This document shows positions 18,943 to 27,502 of a stretch of 64,000 bases of DNA, in pieces; position 1 is the first letter of the stretch; each line of letters starts with the position of its first letter. The DNA comes from an uncultured Lachnospiraceae bacterium. GTDB lineage: Bacteria > Bacillota > Clostridia > Lachnospirales > Lachnospiraceae. The stretch lies in NCBI GenBank assembly GCA_910579505.1, contig CAJTTZ010000012.1, forward strand, positions 1 through 64,000, written 5' to 3'. The translations under genes were made by a program, and so were the position numbers. The notes under the pieces were generated by a model, which made no database searches, had not been told where the DNA came from, and worked only from the letters and a program-made list of their open reading frames with translations.

Positions 18943-20454
18943 TCACATTAACCCCCTAACCGCATCATACACCCTGCGGTAACGCCTGTAAACCTCCATA
19001 TACTTCTCATGTCTTACTTCATCCGGCAGATAAACTTTTGTTTTCTCCACCATATGCACCGCCGCTTCGTCCAGATTCTGAAAACAGCCCACCGCGATCC
19101 CTGTCAGCATGGCGCTTCCCACCGTTCCCGCATTGGCGGTGGCAAGCGTCGTAAACGGCACGTTCAAAATATCCGCCTTCATCTGTGTCCAGACTGCGGA
19201 ACGCGCCCCTCCCCCGGTGGCGTGCAGCATTTGAAAATGAATGCCGGAGCCTTTCAGCCATTCCAGATTGACTAACATCTCATAAGCCACGCCTTCCATA
19301 CATGCCCGGTAAATATCGCTGACCGTATGTGCCGCAGTCAGCCCGATCAGCGCACCCTTCGACCCGGTGTCCATATAGGGCGTTGCCGCCCCCGCAAAGT
19401 GTGGAAGAACTAAAAGCCCTGAGGGCTTATCCGCGCTGCCCTCCCCGTGCTCGCGCACATACTCCCTCTCCAGATACTCGTGTACGGAAATTCCACTCTC
19501 CGCCGCCAGCTCCTTCTCCTTCTTTGCCAGTGTGTCCACACACCACTGGATCAGCGCGCCGCCCGTGTAAGAAAAGGCATAGCACACATATCTGCCCGGT
19601 ATCACATAGGGCACCACGGAGAAATACCCGTCATACATCACATCGGAAGGCGGCAGTCCCTCGTATACCGGCGTGATGCACTCCACTGTCCCCGCGCCCT
19701 CCACCGCCGTCTGCGCGTCAAACACGCCCGCCCCCACCGCGGCGGCAACCTGGTCGTGGCTGATACTGACAATCTGCGTTTTCTCCGAAAGCCCTGTCTG
19801 TCTGGCAATGCCAGGGAGAACGCTCCCCGCCGAAGTCCCGACAGGCACTGCTTCAGACATGAGCGACACGTCGATCCCCGCCAATTCAAAAAGCTCCCTG
19901 CTCCAGCCAAGGGACGCGATATCAAAAGCCATGGTTCTGGTGGCAAGGGAATAGTCGATCTGCGCCTTTCCCGTCAATTGAAACACCACATAGTCTTCCA
20001 TCAAAAAGGCGTGCTTCGCCTGTCCGTAAACTTGCGGCCGGTGCTTTTTAATCCACATCATTTTTGGAAGGCTGTACATCTCATGCGGGCGGAGCCCCGT
20101 GATGGCGGCAATCTTTCGGCCATCCATTTTCTCCGTCAGTTCCAGACACTCTTCCCTCCCCCTTGGGTCTGTGTAGAGCATCGCCCTGTGGAGGGGCTTT
20201 CCCGCCCCGTCCGTAAACACAAAGGTCTCCCCAAAACTGGTGACACCGATCCCGCGGATGTCCGGGTATTTTTCGGCCATCGCCGAGAGCACCGAGAGCA
20301 CGCCTTCCATGATGCTTTCCGCATCCACCTCATGTTCGCCGCCGCCCCTGGTGACGGGATAGTCCCGGTACGCCCGGTCAATATCCTTTCCCTCCTCAGA
20401 GAAAACCGTCAGTTTACAGCCCGTGGTTCCGATATCCAGTCCCGCTATTTTCAT
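18943..20454 (-). CDS. FGGY-family carbohydrate kinase (xylulokinase/fuculokinase-like)
   Basis: 503 residues. The N-terminal phosphate motif is GLDIGTTGCKLTVF, the catalytic Asp lies in SISHDQVAAAVGAG, and the adenosine motif HATGGGARSAVWTQMKAD is in the second half. FGGY kinases phosphorylate ketoses such as xylulose, ribulose or fuculose in the cytoplasm. Upstream in the same direction is an isomerase-family gene (aldose to ketose), giving the classic isomerase-kinase order. A class II aldolase of the fuculose-phosphate type lies at 49600 and could complete the route, though it is 29 kb away. The exact sugar remains open. Confidence 0.9.
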   Translation of the reverse strand: MKIAGLDIGTTGCKLTVFSEEGKDIDRAYRDYPVTRGGGEHEVDAESIMEGVLSVLSAMAEKYPDIRGIGVTSFGETFVFTDGAGKPLHRAMLYTDPRGREECLELTEKMDGRKIAAITGLRPHEMYSLPKMMWIKKHRPQVYGQAKHAFLMEDYVVFQLTGKAQIDYSLATRTMAFDIASLGWSRELFELAGIDVSLMSEAVPVGTSAGSVLPGIARQTGLSEKTQIVSISHDQVAAAVGAGVFDAQTAVEGAGTVECITPVYEGLPPSDVMYDGYFSVVPYVIPGRYVCYAFSYTGGALIQWCVDTLAKKEKELAAESGISVHEYLEREYVREHGEGSADKPSGLLVLPHFAGAATPYMDTGSKGALIGLTAAHTVSDIYRACMEGVAYEMLVNLEWLKGSGIHFQMLHATGGGARSAVWTQMKADILNVPFTTLATANAGTVGSAMLTGIAVGCFQNLDEAAVHMVEKTKVYLPDEVRHEKYMEVYRRYRRVYDAVRGLM

Positions 20455-20523
20455 CTTTTACCGCCTCCTGTCCCTGTACGCTGTCCCCCGCACAATCCAT
20501 TCCCATTGTACTGTCGTGCTTCC

Positions 20524-20637
20524 CGCCATGATTCCGCTCTGCGGAATCTCAGAATCCGCGGACGAGTAAACTCGTCCTGGAGAATGCCTGTATTTGGGCA
20601 TTCTCCCGAGTGAAACATAGAAGTTCTTTTCACTCTA
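20524..20637 (-). repeat. Dispersed hairpin element, long copy A
   Basis: Four hairpins lie side by side: GATTCCGC/GCGGAATC (20530-20548), GGACGAGT/ACTCGTCC (20560-20577), GAGAATGCC/GGCATTCTC (20580-20605) and AGTGAAA/TTTTCACT (20609-20634). The element ends directly at the isomerase-family stop codon. The same modules occur at 32797 and 55314 with different stem sequences. Confidence 0.8.
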
Positions 20638-22041
20638 TCAGTCGTCAATCTCCACCCACTCATAGCCAAGATAAGTGACAAACGCCTCCCGCAAAATCTC
20701 CTTCATGTGCCCGATGCCCACTGACGTGTGGTGCTTGAAGCCGCCCCTCGCCAGACGGATCAGCTTATCCTGCATATCCGGGATTTCACAGACAGCCGCA
20801 CAGCCAAAAAATGCCTCCTCAATCTCATCCTCCGTAAACCTCGCCTCGGAAGCGTACACAACCAGCTTTCCGTCCTTCGTCTGGCAGTTGGAGAGGGTAA
20901 TGTCCCCGGCTTTCATCCGCCCTTCGCAAGTGCCGCACCCGCTTCCCGCATCCGTCTTGTCAAACATCTTGTGGCTGGTCACCCTGCCCTTGTCCGTCAT
21001 CAGGGAATTAGGCACAGGTCCGCAGTGGAACAGAATCACTTTGTTCTCATCCTCACCGTAATTGTTGTTCCAGTCCAGAACTGTGGTCGGCGTTTCGCTG
21101 GCTAACGCCATCGCCCGCATCGTGACGGCGGAGCACATGTCAATCTCACAGGAGGCGGTAATTCCCCGGTCATTTAACTCAGACAAAAGCACACAGGGAC
21201 ATACCCGCAAAATCTCTTCCATTTCATTCCAACAGCGCAGCGCCAGCGCGTCCAGATGGTACACTTCTATGTACTCGTCGATGACAACCGAGATTTTGGC
21301 GAGGGTGTTTTTCTTCTCCTCGGACACGCCGGAGAAATCCGTATAAGCTTCAAGCACCGCCTTCTTTTCCACAACCTTCCCGTCCCCGTCATCCAGCTTC
21401 CCCACTTTGAAGACAAGCTCCGACAAATCAAATGATTCCACATTGATTCCGTATTTCTGCATGGCGATCTCGTCAAAGCGGACGGTTTTAAAGGCCGTGG
21501 TTCTCGCGCCGATACAGCCGATATTACAGCGTTTCATACCGTTCACCACCCGGCAGACAGCGGCAAAATCCCTGAGATTTTCCGCAAACTTCTCACTGAG
21601 GGGATGCACCACATGCGGCTTTAAAACGGTGAACGGCACCTGATACTGTGTGAAAACGTCCGTGACGGAGAATTTGCCGCAGAAAGCGTCCCTCCTGTGT
21701 GCAAAGTCCATCTTGCCGATCTCATCGGGATAAGCCTGCATCAGGATAGGCACGCCCGCATCCTGCAGGGCCGTAATCGCACCGTTTTCATCCGCAAAAA
21801 TCGGCATGGAAAAGATCACGCCGTCGTACTGTCCTTCATGCTCTTTGAGCCACTTGGCATAGAGAAGTCCCTCGTCCCTCGTCTCCACGCCGCCGTAACG
21901 CGTCAGTTCCGCATCCATGGCAATATACGCATAACCCGCATCCGTAACGGCCTTAATCATATCCTCCCTCGCCCCGTAAATCAGCTCCCCCGGCATGAAA
22001 CCGCGGTTACAGAAGCATAACGCAAATGTCATTTTTCTCAT
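20638..22041 (-). CDS. L-fucose/L-arabinose isomerase-family protein
   Basis: 467 residues, shorter than L-fucose isomerase (about 590) but typical of the fucose-isomerase-like proteins in sugar operons. Landmarks are VIFSMPIFADENGAI, RCNIGCIGARTTAFKTVRFDE (hexamer/cofactor region), ASCEIDMCSAVTMRAM and HCGPVPNSLM, with HHTSVGIGHM near the end. Metal-ligand residues (Glu and Asp in the CEID/FDE segments, His near the end) appear plausible. It is the first gene of the operon. The cytoplasmic reaction would be aldose-ketose isomerisation feeding the FGGY kinase. Substrate assignment needs biochemistry. Confidence 0.85.
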   Translation of the reverse strand: MRKMTFALCFCNRGFMPGELIYGAREDMIKAVTDAGYAYIAMDAELTRYGGVETRDEGLLYAKWLKEHEGQYDGVIFSMPIFADENGAITALQDAGVPILMQAYPDEIGKMDFAHRRDAFCGKFSVTDVFTQYQVPFTVLKPHVVHPLSEKFAENLRDFAAVCRVVNGMKRCNIGCIGARTTAFKTVRFDEIAMQKYGINVESFDLSELVFKVGKLDDGDGKVVEKKAVLEAYTDFSGVSEEKKNTLAKISVVIDEYIEVYHLDALALRCWNEMEEILRVCPCVLLSELNDRGITASCEIDMCSAVTMRAMALASETPTTVLDWNNNYGEDENKVILFHCGPVPNSLMTDKGRVTSHKMFDKTDAGSGCGTCEGRMKAGDITLSNCQTKDGKLVVYASEARFTEDEIEEAFFGCAAVCEIPDMQDKLIRLARGGFKHHTSVGIGHMKEILREAFVTYLGYEWVEIDD

Positions 22042-22066
22042 TCTGTTCGTCCTCCTTACCCAAAAA

Positions 22067-22092
22067 GAAACGGCTGCCCAGACAGTCGTTTC
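22067..22092 (-). terminator. Terminator-like hairpin in the leader of the sugar operon
   Basis: On the minus strand, GAAACGACTG and CAGCCGTTTC pair (one mismatch) around TCTGGG, followed by TTTTT and, a few bases later, the GGAGG of the isomerase-family gene. The hairpin lies between the presumed promoter and the first gene, so it is a candidate attenuator rather than an end-of-operon terminator. Confidence 0.45.
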
Positions 22093-22162
22093 CCTCTATC
22101 TGTTATGCTCTTATTTTAATCTCTGTCCATCGGAAAATATATAGATATCTGTCCTATTTTCT

Positions 22163-22190
22163 TTGAATTTGTTCGCAGAACTGGTATAAT
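22163..22190 (+). promoter_or_regulatory. Promoter of the PocR-AraC regulator
   Basis: TTGAAT at 22163 and TATAAT at 22185 with 16 bp between them, 48 bp before the ATG. Confidence 0.55.
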
Positions 22191-22237
22191 CTGAGGTGAC
22201 ACTGCCAATATGCCGCACACAAATATCGAGGACCGCC

Positions 22238-23116
22238 ATGATCTCAACTTTTAATCTTTCCAAACTCAATTCTCTTTTGCAGGACTTTTACCGAATCACA
22301 GGCCTTCGGATCACCGTCTTCGACGACGCCTTCCGCGAACTGACCGCCTACCCGGAGCAGATCGCGCCCTGCTGCCGGATCATACGGGCTGACAAAACCG
22401 CAGCCGCCCAGTGCGCCCGCTGCGACGCACACGCCTGCGAGATGGCAGCCAAAAGCCGCAGCGCCTACACATACCGCTGTCACGCCGGATTAACCGAGAG
22501 CATCGCCCCGCTCACTCTGGGCAATATCGTGATCGGCTATCTGTTTTTTGGCCATGTATTTTCCTACCCGTCCTATGAGGCCGGCTGGAAAAACGTCCGG
22601 GAAAAATGCGCTTCCTACCACATTGACGAGAACGCGCTGAAGGCTTCCTGCCTAGCCAGTCCGCTTATTTCGGAGGATTATATTGCATCGGTTTCCCACA
22701 TCATGCAGGCGGTCGCCTCCTATCTTTGTCTGGAGCGGATGGCAATCGTACAGCGCAAGGAACTGCCCGCCAGGATCGACGAATATATCAGCGCGCACTT
22801 TACCGAAGAAATGAACGTCACTGACCTTTGCCGCCGTTTCCAGATCGGAAAGACCTATCTCTACGAAATTTCCGACCAGAATTACGGCTGCGGTATCGCC
22901 GAACATATCAGGACCCTGCGCATAGAAAAGGCGAAGACGCTTCTTGCTGAGCATCCTGAATGGAAAATCAGTAAGACCGCCTCCGCCTGTGGTTTCTCTG
23001 ACTACAATTACTTTATTACCGTGTTCAAACGGCTTACCGGCATGTCTCCCGGGAAGTACCGCAATGCCCGCAGGCAGGACAGCCGATACATTTCTGCCCC
23101 TTCTTCTTTGCCCTGA
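22238..23116 (+). CDS. AraC-family regulator with PocR-type sensory domain
   Basis: 292 residues from the ATG at 22238 (GAGGA upstream). Residues about 5-165 form a PocR ligand-binding domain, with the Cys-rich pattern PCCRIIRADKTAAAQCARCDAHACEMA and CHAGLTESIAPL that is usual for this sensor. The last 100 residues carry two AraC helix-turn-helix motifs and end MSPGKYRNARR. It is divergent from the sugar operon, which it probably activates in response to the sugar or an intermediate. Its final 83 bp overlap the small FeoB-associated gene on the other strand. Confidence 0.9.
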   Translation: MISTFNLSKLNSLLQDFYRITGLRITVFDDAFRELTAYPEQIAPCCRIIRADKTAAAQCARCDAHACEMAAKSRSAYTYRCHAGLTESIAPLTLGNIVIGYLFFGHVFSYPSYEAGWKNVREKCASYHIDENALKASCLASPLISEDYIASVSHIMQAVASYLCLERMAIVQRKELPARIDEYISAHFTEEMNVTDLCRRFQIGKTYLYEISDQNYGCGIAEHIRTLRIEKAKTLLAEHPEWKISKTASACGFSDYNYFITVFKRLTGMSPGKYRNARRQDSRYISAPSSLP

Positions 23117-23180
23117 CAAGATAAATGCCCGCCGCGCAAAGAACGATCAGCAAAATACCCGCTACCATTACATTCGCCAT
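23034..23180 (-). CDS. FeoB-associated Cys-rich small membrane protein
   Basis: 48 residues: one N-terminal membrane helix (residues 4-22), a basic KKK turn, then a Cys-rich tail CIGCPACGHCGTSRETC. This matches the FeoB-associated Cys-rich membrane protein family. It starts after an AAGGGG site and lies 41 bp downstream of the feoB stop. The Cys cluster may bind iron or an Fe-S cluster at the inner face of the FeoB channel (family view). It overlaps the end of the convergent AraC gene by 83 bp. Confidence 0.8.
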   Translation of the reverse strand: MANVMVAGILLIVLCAAGIYLVRAKKKGQKCIGCPACGHCGTSRETCR

Positions 23181-23221
23181 CTGTTTCCCCTTTCCGCGTC
23201 CGTTTTCAACAGACGCCTTAT

Positions 23222-25228
23222 TTACGCTGCCTTTTTCAACCCATACTCCACGGAGAACTGTCTGTTCGTCCGCTGTACCAGCCATACGACCACAGCCGCC
23301 ATGGAAAGCACCGCAGCCAGTCCCGGGACAAAACCGTTTCCGACACTTCCCGTAGTAAACAGCGTGCCAATCTGGTACACGAGAAACGCCACGGTAAATC
23401 CGATGCCCATCTGCAGCCCGATGCCTGCCCACAGCCATTTTTTGCTCTGCATCTCGGAGTTCATCGCACCGAGCGCCGCAAAGCAGGGCGGCGTAAACAG
23501 GTTAAACATCAGATAGGCTAAAGCCGCCGCCTTCGTGAGCGCCATCGCCTGCGCCACCACATTTCCGTCCCCCACAAGCGCCAGTTCCTCCGTGTCAATA
23601 AACGCGCTGAGCCCATAGCAGACCGCCAGCGTACCGACCACATTTTCCTTGGCGATAAAGCCGGTGACCGCAGCCGCCGCAAGCTGCCACGCCGCAAAAC
23701 CGACAATCGGCACAAGAAGAACGGCAATGGGGGAAGCGATAGAAGCCAAAATGGAAGTGTGCTCCATTCCCTCTTCCACCGCCTGCAGCCGCCAGTCAAA
23801 GGACTGCATGATCTGCACCACCGTATTACATACGAGAATAATGGTTCCCGCCTTGACGATATATGCCCTGCCGCGCCCCAGCATGGAAATGACCGCCCGT
23901 TTCAGGCTCGGCAGCTTATACGCCGGCAGCTCGATGATAAAAAAGGATTTTCTGAATTTATAGCCCGTCACCGCATTGACTAACAGCGCTCCCAGTAAAA
24001 TCAGCACAATACCCGCAAAATACATCAGCACGCCGACCCAAGGCGTCTTCTGGAAAAACGCACCCACAAACAGCGCGATCACCGGCAGTTTTGCGCCGCA
24101 GGGCATAAATGGTGTCAGCATTGCCGCAGCGCGTCGTTCCCTCTCATTTCTGATGGTCCGGCATGCCATAATGCCCGGAATCGCGCAGCCCGTACCGATT
24201 ACCATGGGAATCACAGACTTGCCGGAAAGCCCCACCCTCTTAAAGACCGGGTCAAGCACCACCGTAGCGCGCGCCATATAGCCGCAGTCTTCCAGGAGTG
24301 CAATCAGGAAGTACATCACCATCACAAGAGGCAGGAAGCCGACCACCGCCCCCACGCCGCCGATGATGCCGTCCACCAGCAGAGACTGTAAGAATGGATT
24401 CGCGCCCTCCACATGTACCGCCACGAAACTCTGAAAGGTTTCAATCCAGCCCACCAGCCAGTCGGCAATCCATGTGCCCAGGGTGGATTGGGAAATATAG
24501 AATACCAGAAACATGACCACCGCAAAAATCGGAATGCCAAGCCATGGACTGGTGAGCGCGGCATCAATCCGATCCTGACCGTTCTTTTCCTTCGTCAGAA
24601 CCTTGCGCTTCTCCACGCTTTCCACAATCCCCTTCACGAACGCAAACCGTTTCCTGTCGGCGGTCTCCACCGCAGCTTTGTCATGCAGGTCAATTTCACC
24701 CTGCCGGTAAGGCGCCTTTTGTACAATGCCCTTTACAGTGACAGCCTTCTCCACCACCGCTTTCAGGCCATTATGCCCGGAAGCCGTGGAAACAGTCTGC
24801 AGCACAGGGCATCCAAGTTTCTCTGATAAGAGCGCTGCGTCGATTTCCGTATCCTTTTTCTCGTTGATGTCGCTTTTATTCAGGGCTACTACTACCGGGA
24901 TGCCAAGCTCCAGAAGCTGGGTCGTAAAAAAGAGGCTTCTGCTCAGATTGGTGGCGTCCACGATATTGATGATCGCGTCCGGGTTCTCATTTTTCACATA
25001 CGTGCTGGTGATACTCTCCTCAGATGTGAAGGGCGACATGGAATAGGCCCCCGGCAAATCTACCGCGATCAATTCCTCCGTCCCGTCATAGTAGACCCTT
25101 TTGATACGGCTTTCCTTCTTTTCCACGGTGACGCCGGCCCAGTTGCCGACCTTTTCATTCCTGCCGGTAAGGGCGTTGTACATCGTGGTTTTTCCGCTGT
25201 TGGGATTTCCCGTCAGTGCAATTCTCAT
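23222..25228 (-). CDS. feoB: Ferrous iron transport protein B
   Basis: About 668 residues from ATG 25228; AGGAGG lies nine bases upstream, while the longer frame to 25426 has no such signal. The N-terminal G domain shows GNPNSGKTT (residues 7-15), DLPGAYSM and NKSD. Several membrane segments follow, with the family's gate repeats (ALLEDCGYMARATVVLD, MPCGAKLPV). FeoB imports Fe(II) across the membrane, powered or gated by GTP hydrolysis. It lies downstream of feoA and upstream of the Cys-rich small gene. A copy of the operator GTTAGT-N4-ACTAAC and a promoter lie in the feoA-feoB gap. Confidence 0.95.
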   Translation of the reverse strand: MRIALTGNPNSGKTTMYNALTGRNEKVGNWAGVTVEKKESRIKRVYYDGTEELIAVDLPGAYSMSPFTSEESITSTYVKNENPDAIINIVDATNLSRSLFFTTQLLELGIPVVVALNKSDINEKKDTEIDAALLSEKLGCPVLQTVSTASGHNGLKAVVEKAVTVKGIVQKAPYRQGEIDLHDKAAVETADRKRFAFVKGIVESVEKRKVLTKEKNGQDRIDAALTSPWLGIPIFAVVMFLVFYISQSTLGTWIADWLVGWIETFQSFVAVHVEGANPFLQSLLVDGIIGGVGAVVGFLPLVMVMYFLIALLEDCGYMARATVVLDPVFKRVGLSGKSVIPMVIGTGCAIPGIMACRTIRNERERRAAAMLTPFMPCGAKLPVIALFVGAFFQKTPWVGVLMYFAGIVLILLGALLVNAVTGYKFRKSFFIIELPAYKLPSLKRAVISMLGRGRAYIVKAGTIILVCNTVVQIMQSFDWRLQAVEEGMEHTSILASIASPIAVLLVPIVGFAAWQLAAAAVTGFIAKENVVGTLAVCYGLSAFIDTEELALVGDGNVVAQAMALTKAAALAYLMFNLFTPPCFAALGAMNSEMQSKKWLWAGIGLQMGIGFTVAFLVYQIGTLFTTGSVGNGFVPGLAAVLSMAAVVVWLVQRTNRQFSVEYGLKKAA

Positions 25229-25288
25229 CTCATAGATCCTCCTCATTCTCCATTCTTTTCTGCGCTCTGCCCTATCCTTCGCCCCGTC

Positions 25289-25304
25289 GTTAGTATAGAC
25301 TAAC
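25289..25304. promoter_or_regulatory. Iron-type operator in the feoA-feoB gap
   Basis: Perfect inverted repeat GTTAGT-ATAG-ACTAAC. It overlaps the -10 box of the promoter at 25292-25320 and repeats the half-site found before feoA. Confidence 0.75.
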
Positions 25305-25320
25305 TCGCTTTTCAAAACAA
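25292..25320 (-). promoter_or_regulatory. Internal promoter for feoB
   Basis: On the minus strand, TTGTTT (25315-25320), 17 bp, then TATACT (25292-25297). The -10 box lies inside the operator palindrome, which suits repression by a metal-loaded regulator. Confidence 0.6.
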
Positions 25321-25435
25321 TGCCGGCACTGCTGCCGACAGATTCTAACGATTCCCACGCAGGACTGACACAAAGCTGACATCCGAAATTTGCCAAAGGC
25401 GTCCAAAAATGAAACGCCTTTGGCAAACCTACGGA

Positions 25436-25648
25436 CTATATTGAAATAGCTTCCGCTAAATCAGTATCCATATTGTATCTGGCGTCCTTGATCGAGACCA
25501 CACATCCGCCCCTGATATGGGAGATCACTGTAATCGGTTCCCCGCTGTAACAGCCCAGCGAAAAGAGGAAAGATTTCAGTTCTTCATCCTGTGCCTGTAT
25601 ATCCTTCACAATGTATTCTTCTCCAACTCTCGCATCAGTCAGATTCAT
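25436..25648 (-). CDS. feoA: Ferrous iron transport protein A
   Basis: 70 residues, the usual FeoA length, with an SH3-like fold: GEEYIVKDI, SLGCYSGEPITVISHIRGGCVVSIKDARYNMD, then ALAEAISI-like end (DLAEAISI). AAGGAGG precedes the ATG. FeoA is a small cytoplasmic partner that docks on FeoB. The gene leads the feoAB operon and is divergent from the DtxR-family regulator. Confidence 0.93.
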   Translation of the reverse strand: MNLTDARVGEEYIVKDIQAQDEELKSFLFSLGCYSGEPITVISHIRGGCVVSIKDARYNMDTDLAEAISI

Positions 25649-25706
25649 AACTGCCTCCTTTTGGGATTGGTCCTTACTTAATCTGCATATTCATTCTTTG
25701 ATCGTG

Positions 25707-25732
25707 GTTAGTTTTTACTAACTACAGTTAGT
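25707..25732. promoter_or_regulatory. Three-half-site operator before feoA
   Basis: Half-sites are laid out as GTTAGT (25707), four Ts, ACTAAC (25717), TACA, GTTAGT (25727). Each neighbouring pair forms an inverted repeat with a four-base spacer. The array overlaps the feoA -10 box. The same palindrome recurs before feoB. Confidence 0.8.
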
Positions 25733-25758
25733 TTAATATAACTCTTTGCCATTGTCAA
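25730..25758 (-). promoter_or_regulatory. Promoter of feoA
   Basis: On the minus strand, TTGACA (25753-25758), 17 bp, TAAACT (25730-25735). The -10 box is embedded in the operator. Confidence 0.65.
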
Positions 25759-25821
25759 TCCCATTTTTTAAAATATTCTCATTCCCCATCCGCTGCATAT
25801 CGCAAGAGCCCCCTGTTTTGG

Positions 25822-25850
25822 TTGTCTTTCCCCTTGGAAAATGGTATGAT
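25822..25850 (+). promoter_or_regulatory. Promoter of the DtxR-family regulator
   Basis: TTGTCT, 17 bp, TATGAT, about 68 bp before the ATG. No GTTAGT palindrome overlaps it. Confidence 0.5.
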
Positions 25851-25918
25851 GGCAGTATCTGAAACGAGAGACGGCAAAAAGCTTGCACTGATTCTTTCCC
25901 AGACATTGGAGGAAACAC

Positions 25919-26299
25919 ATGAGTTATATCAAACACCGCGCAGACGAATCGCAGGAAGATTATCTGGAGACCATCCTCATGCTGCAGAAAAGACTGGGAC
26001 AGGTCCGCTCCATAGACATCGCAAACGAAATGAATTTCTCCAAGCCAAGCGTCAGCATCGCCATGAAAAATCTGCGCGAAAAGTCTTACATCACTATGTC
26101 CGAAAACGGCTTTATCACGCTCACCGAAAGCGGACAGAAACGCGCCGAAAACGTGCTGGAACGCCACACCATCCTCTCCGACTGGCTGATCAGCATCGGC
26201 GTAAGCCAAAAGACCGCGTTGGAGGACGCCTGCCGGCTGGAGCATGACCTGAGCGAAGAGAGTTTTGAGGCAATCAAGAAGGCTGTGCGCCCCTCTTAG
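25919..26299 (+). CDS. DtxR/MntR-family metal-dependent regulator
   Basis: 126 residues. The N-terminal winged helix (about 5-70) has EDYLETILMLQ, RSIDIANEMNFSKPSVSIAMKNL and GFITLTESG. The dimerisation/metal domain follows, with RHTILSDWLISIGV and DACRLEHDLSEESF carrying the His/Glu/Asp positions that bind metal in this family. No SH3 domain is present, as in MntR. GGAGGAAAC precedes the ATG. Its place opposite feoA, where GTTAGT operators occur, makes it the likely iron-responsive repressor of feoAB. Manganese sensing cannot be excluded. Confidence 0.88.
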   Translation: MSYIKHRADESQEDYLETILMLQKRLGQVRSIDIANEMNFSKPSVSIAMKNLREKSYITMSENGFITLTESGQKRAENVLERHTILSDWLISIGVSQKTALEDACRLEHDLSEESFEAIKKAVRPS

Positions 26300-26428
26300 G
26301 CATGCCCCTCCCCATTCTTATCCAAATCTTAACCGCATTTCATGTATACTATTTTATAGATCGTGCCGGACAGGCCGCGCTTCGTGCCTGTCATGCTGCG
26401 TTTCCCTTTGACCAAGGAGGCGTTTCCC

Positions 26429-27502
26429 ATGAAAACCCTAAAAAAGATCCCCAAAAGTCTGACGAATATCGTTTTTACTGTTTTTATTTTAGCCGCATGC
26501 TTTGCCCTGTGCCTGCTGATTCAGACTGCCTCCGGCGCACATGCGCTGATCCCCGCCGTCTTTATTCTGGGAACCTTTTTGACCGCCCTTTCCACGGACG
26601 GCTATATTTACGGTGTCATATCAGCCCTGGCAAGCGTTTTTATCTTCGAGTTTGTCTTTGAGCTTCCCTATTTCAGCTTAAATTTCACCATCGCCGACAA
26701 TCTGGTCACTTCCGTGATTATGATCGTCATTGCCTGTGTCACCTGTACGCTGACCACTAAAATCAAAAAACAGGAGACACTAAAATCACAGGGCGAAATG
26801 GAAAAAATGCGGGCGGATCTGCTGCGCGCCGTCTCCCACGACCTGCGCACGCCCCTCACCACCATCTACGGCGCAAGTTCCGCACTGCTTGAAAATGACA
26901 GCGGGTTATCCGGCGGACAGAAACAGAAAATGCTGCAAAGCATCCGCGAGGACGCCGCATGGCTCACCCGTATGGTGGAAAACCTGCTCTCGATCACAAG
27001 ACTTGACGGCACAAACGTCAGAATTATAAAAACTTCAACCGTGCTGGATGAGTTCCTCGACGCGGCGCTGCACAAGTTCTATAAACGCTATCCCGACCGG
27101 GAAGTGACACTCGAACTGCCGGATGAATTTGTCACCATACAGATGGACGCGCTCCTGATCGAACAGGTTGTGATAAATATTCTGGAAAATGCCGTTTGCC
27201 ACGCCGAAGGAATGACCATACTCTGTTTAAAAGTGTCCATCCTCCCCGGAAAAGCCGTGTTTGAGATAAGCGACAACGGCTGCGGCATAGAAAAGGAGCG
27301 GCTGAAAACTCTATTTACCGGCTATTATCAGGCGGAAAACCTGCCGTCCGACAGCAGGCGCAGCAATGCCGGAATCGGTCTATCCGTATGTGCCGCCATC
27401 ATCCGGGCGCACGGCGGAACCATTATGGCCAAAAACCGCAAAGAGGGCGGCGCGCTCTTTCGCTTCACATTAGACACGGAGGAGACGACAGATGGGCAGT
27501 AA
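26429..27502 (+). CDS. KdpD-like sensor histidine kinase lacking the KdpD N-terminal domains
   Basis: 357 residues from ATG 26429 (AAGGAGG eight bases upstream). Four membrane helices in the first 110 residues match the DUF4118 sensor of KdpD. The HisKA box is AVSHDLRTPL with His137, and the ATPase domain has DNGCGI and NAGIGLSVC. The cytosolic KdpD and universal-stress domains of full-length KdpD are absent, and so are kdpFABC genes. It overlaps the response-regulator gene by 11 bp and lies in line with a Na/Pi symporter gene. Confidence 0.88.
   Translation: MKTLKKIPKSLTNIVFTVFILAACFALCLLIQTASGAHALIPAVFILGTFLTALSTDGYIYGVISALASVFIFEFVFELPYFSLNFTIADNLVTSVIMIVIACVTCTLTTKIKKQETLKSQGEMEKMRADLLRAVSHDLRTPLTTIYGASSALLENDSGLSGGQKQKMLQSIREDAAWLTRMVENLLSITRLDGTNVRIIKTSTVLDEFLDAALHKFYKRYPDREVTLELPDEFVTIQMDALLIEQVVINILENAVCHAEGMTILCLKVSILPGKAVFEISDNGCGIEKERLKTLFTGYYQAENLPSDSRRSNAGIGLSVCAAIIRAHGGTIMAKNRKEGGALFRFTLDTEETTDGQ

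Noticed and set aside
19447..20613. Long 388-codon frame antisense to the FGGY kinase gene
   Set aside because: No ribosome binding site and no domain; the opposite strand encodes a clear kinase. It arises from G+C-rich codon use.
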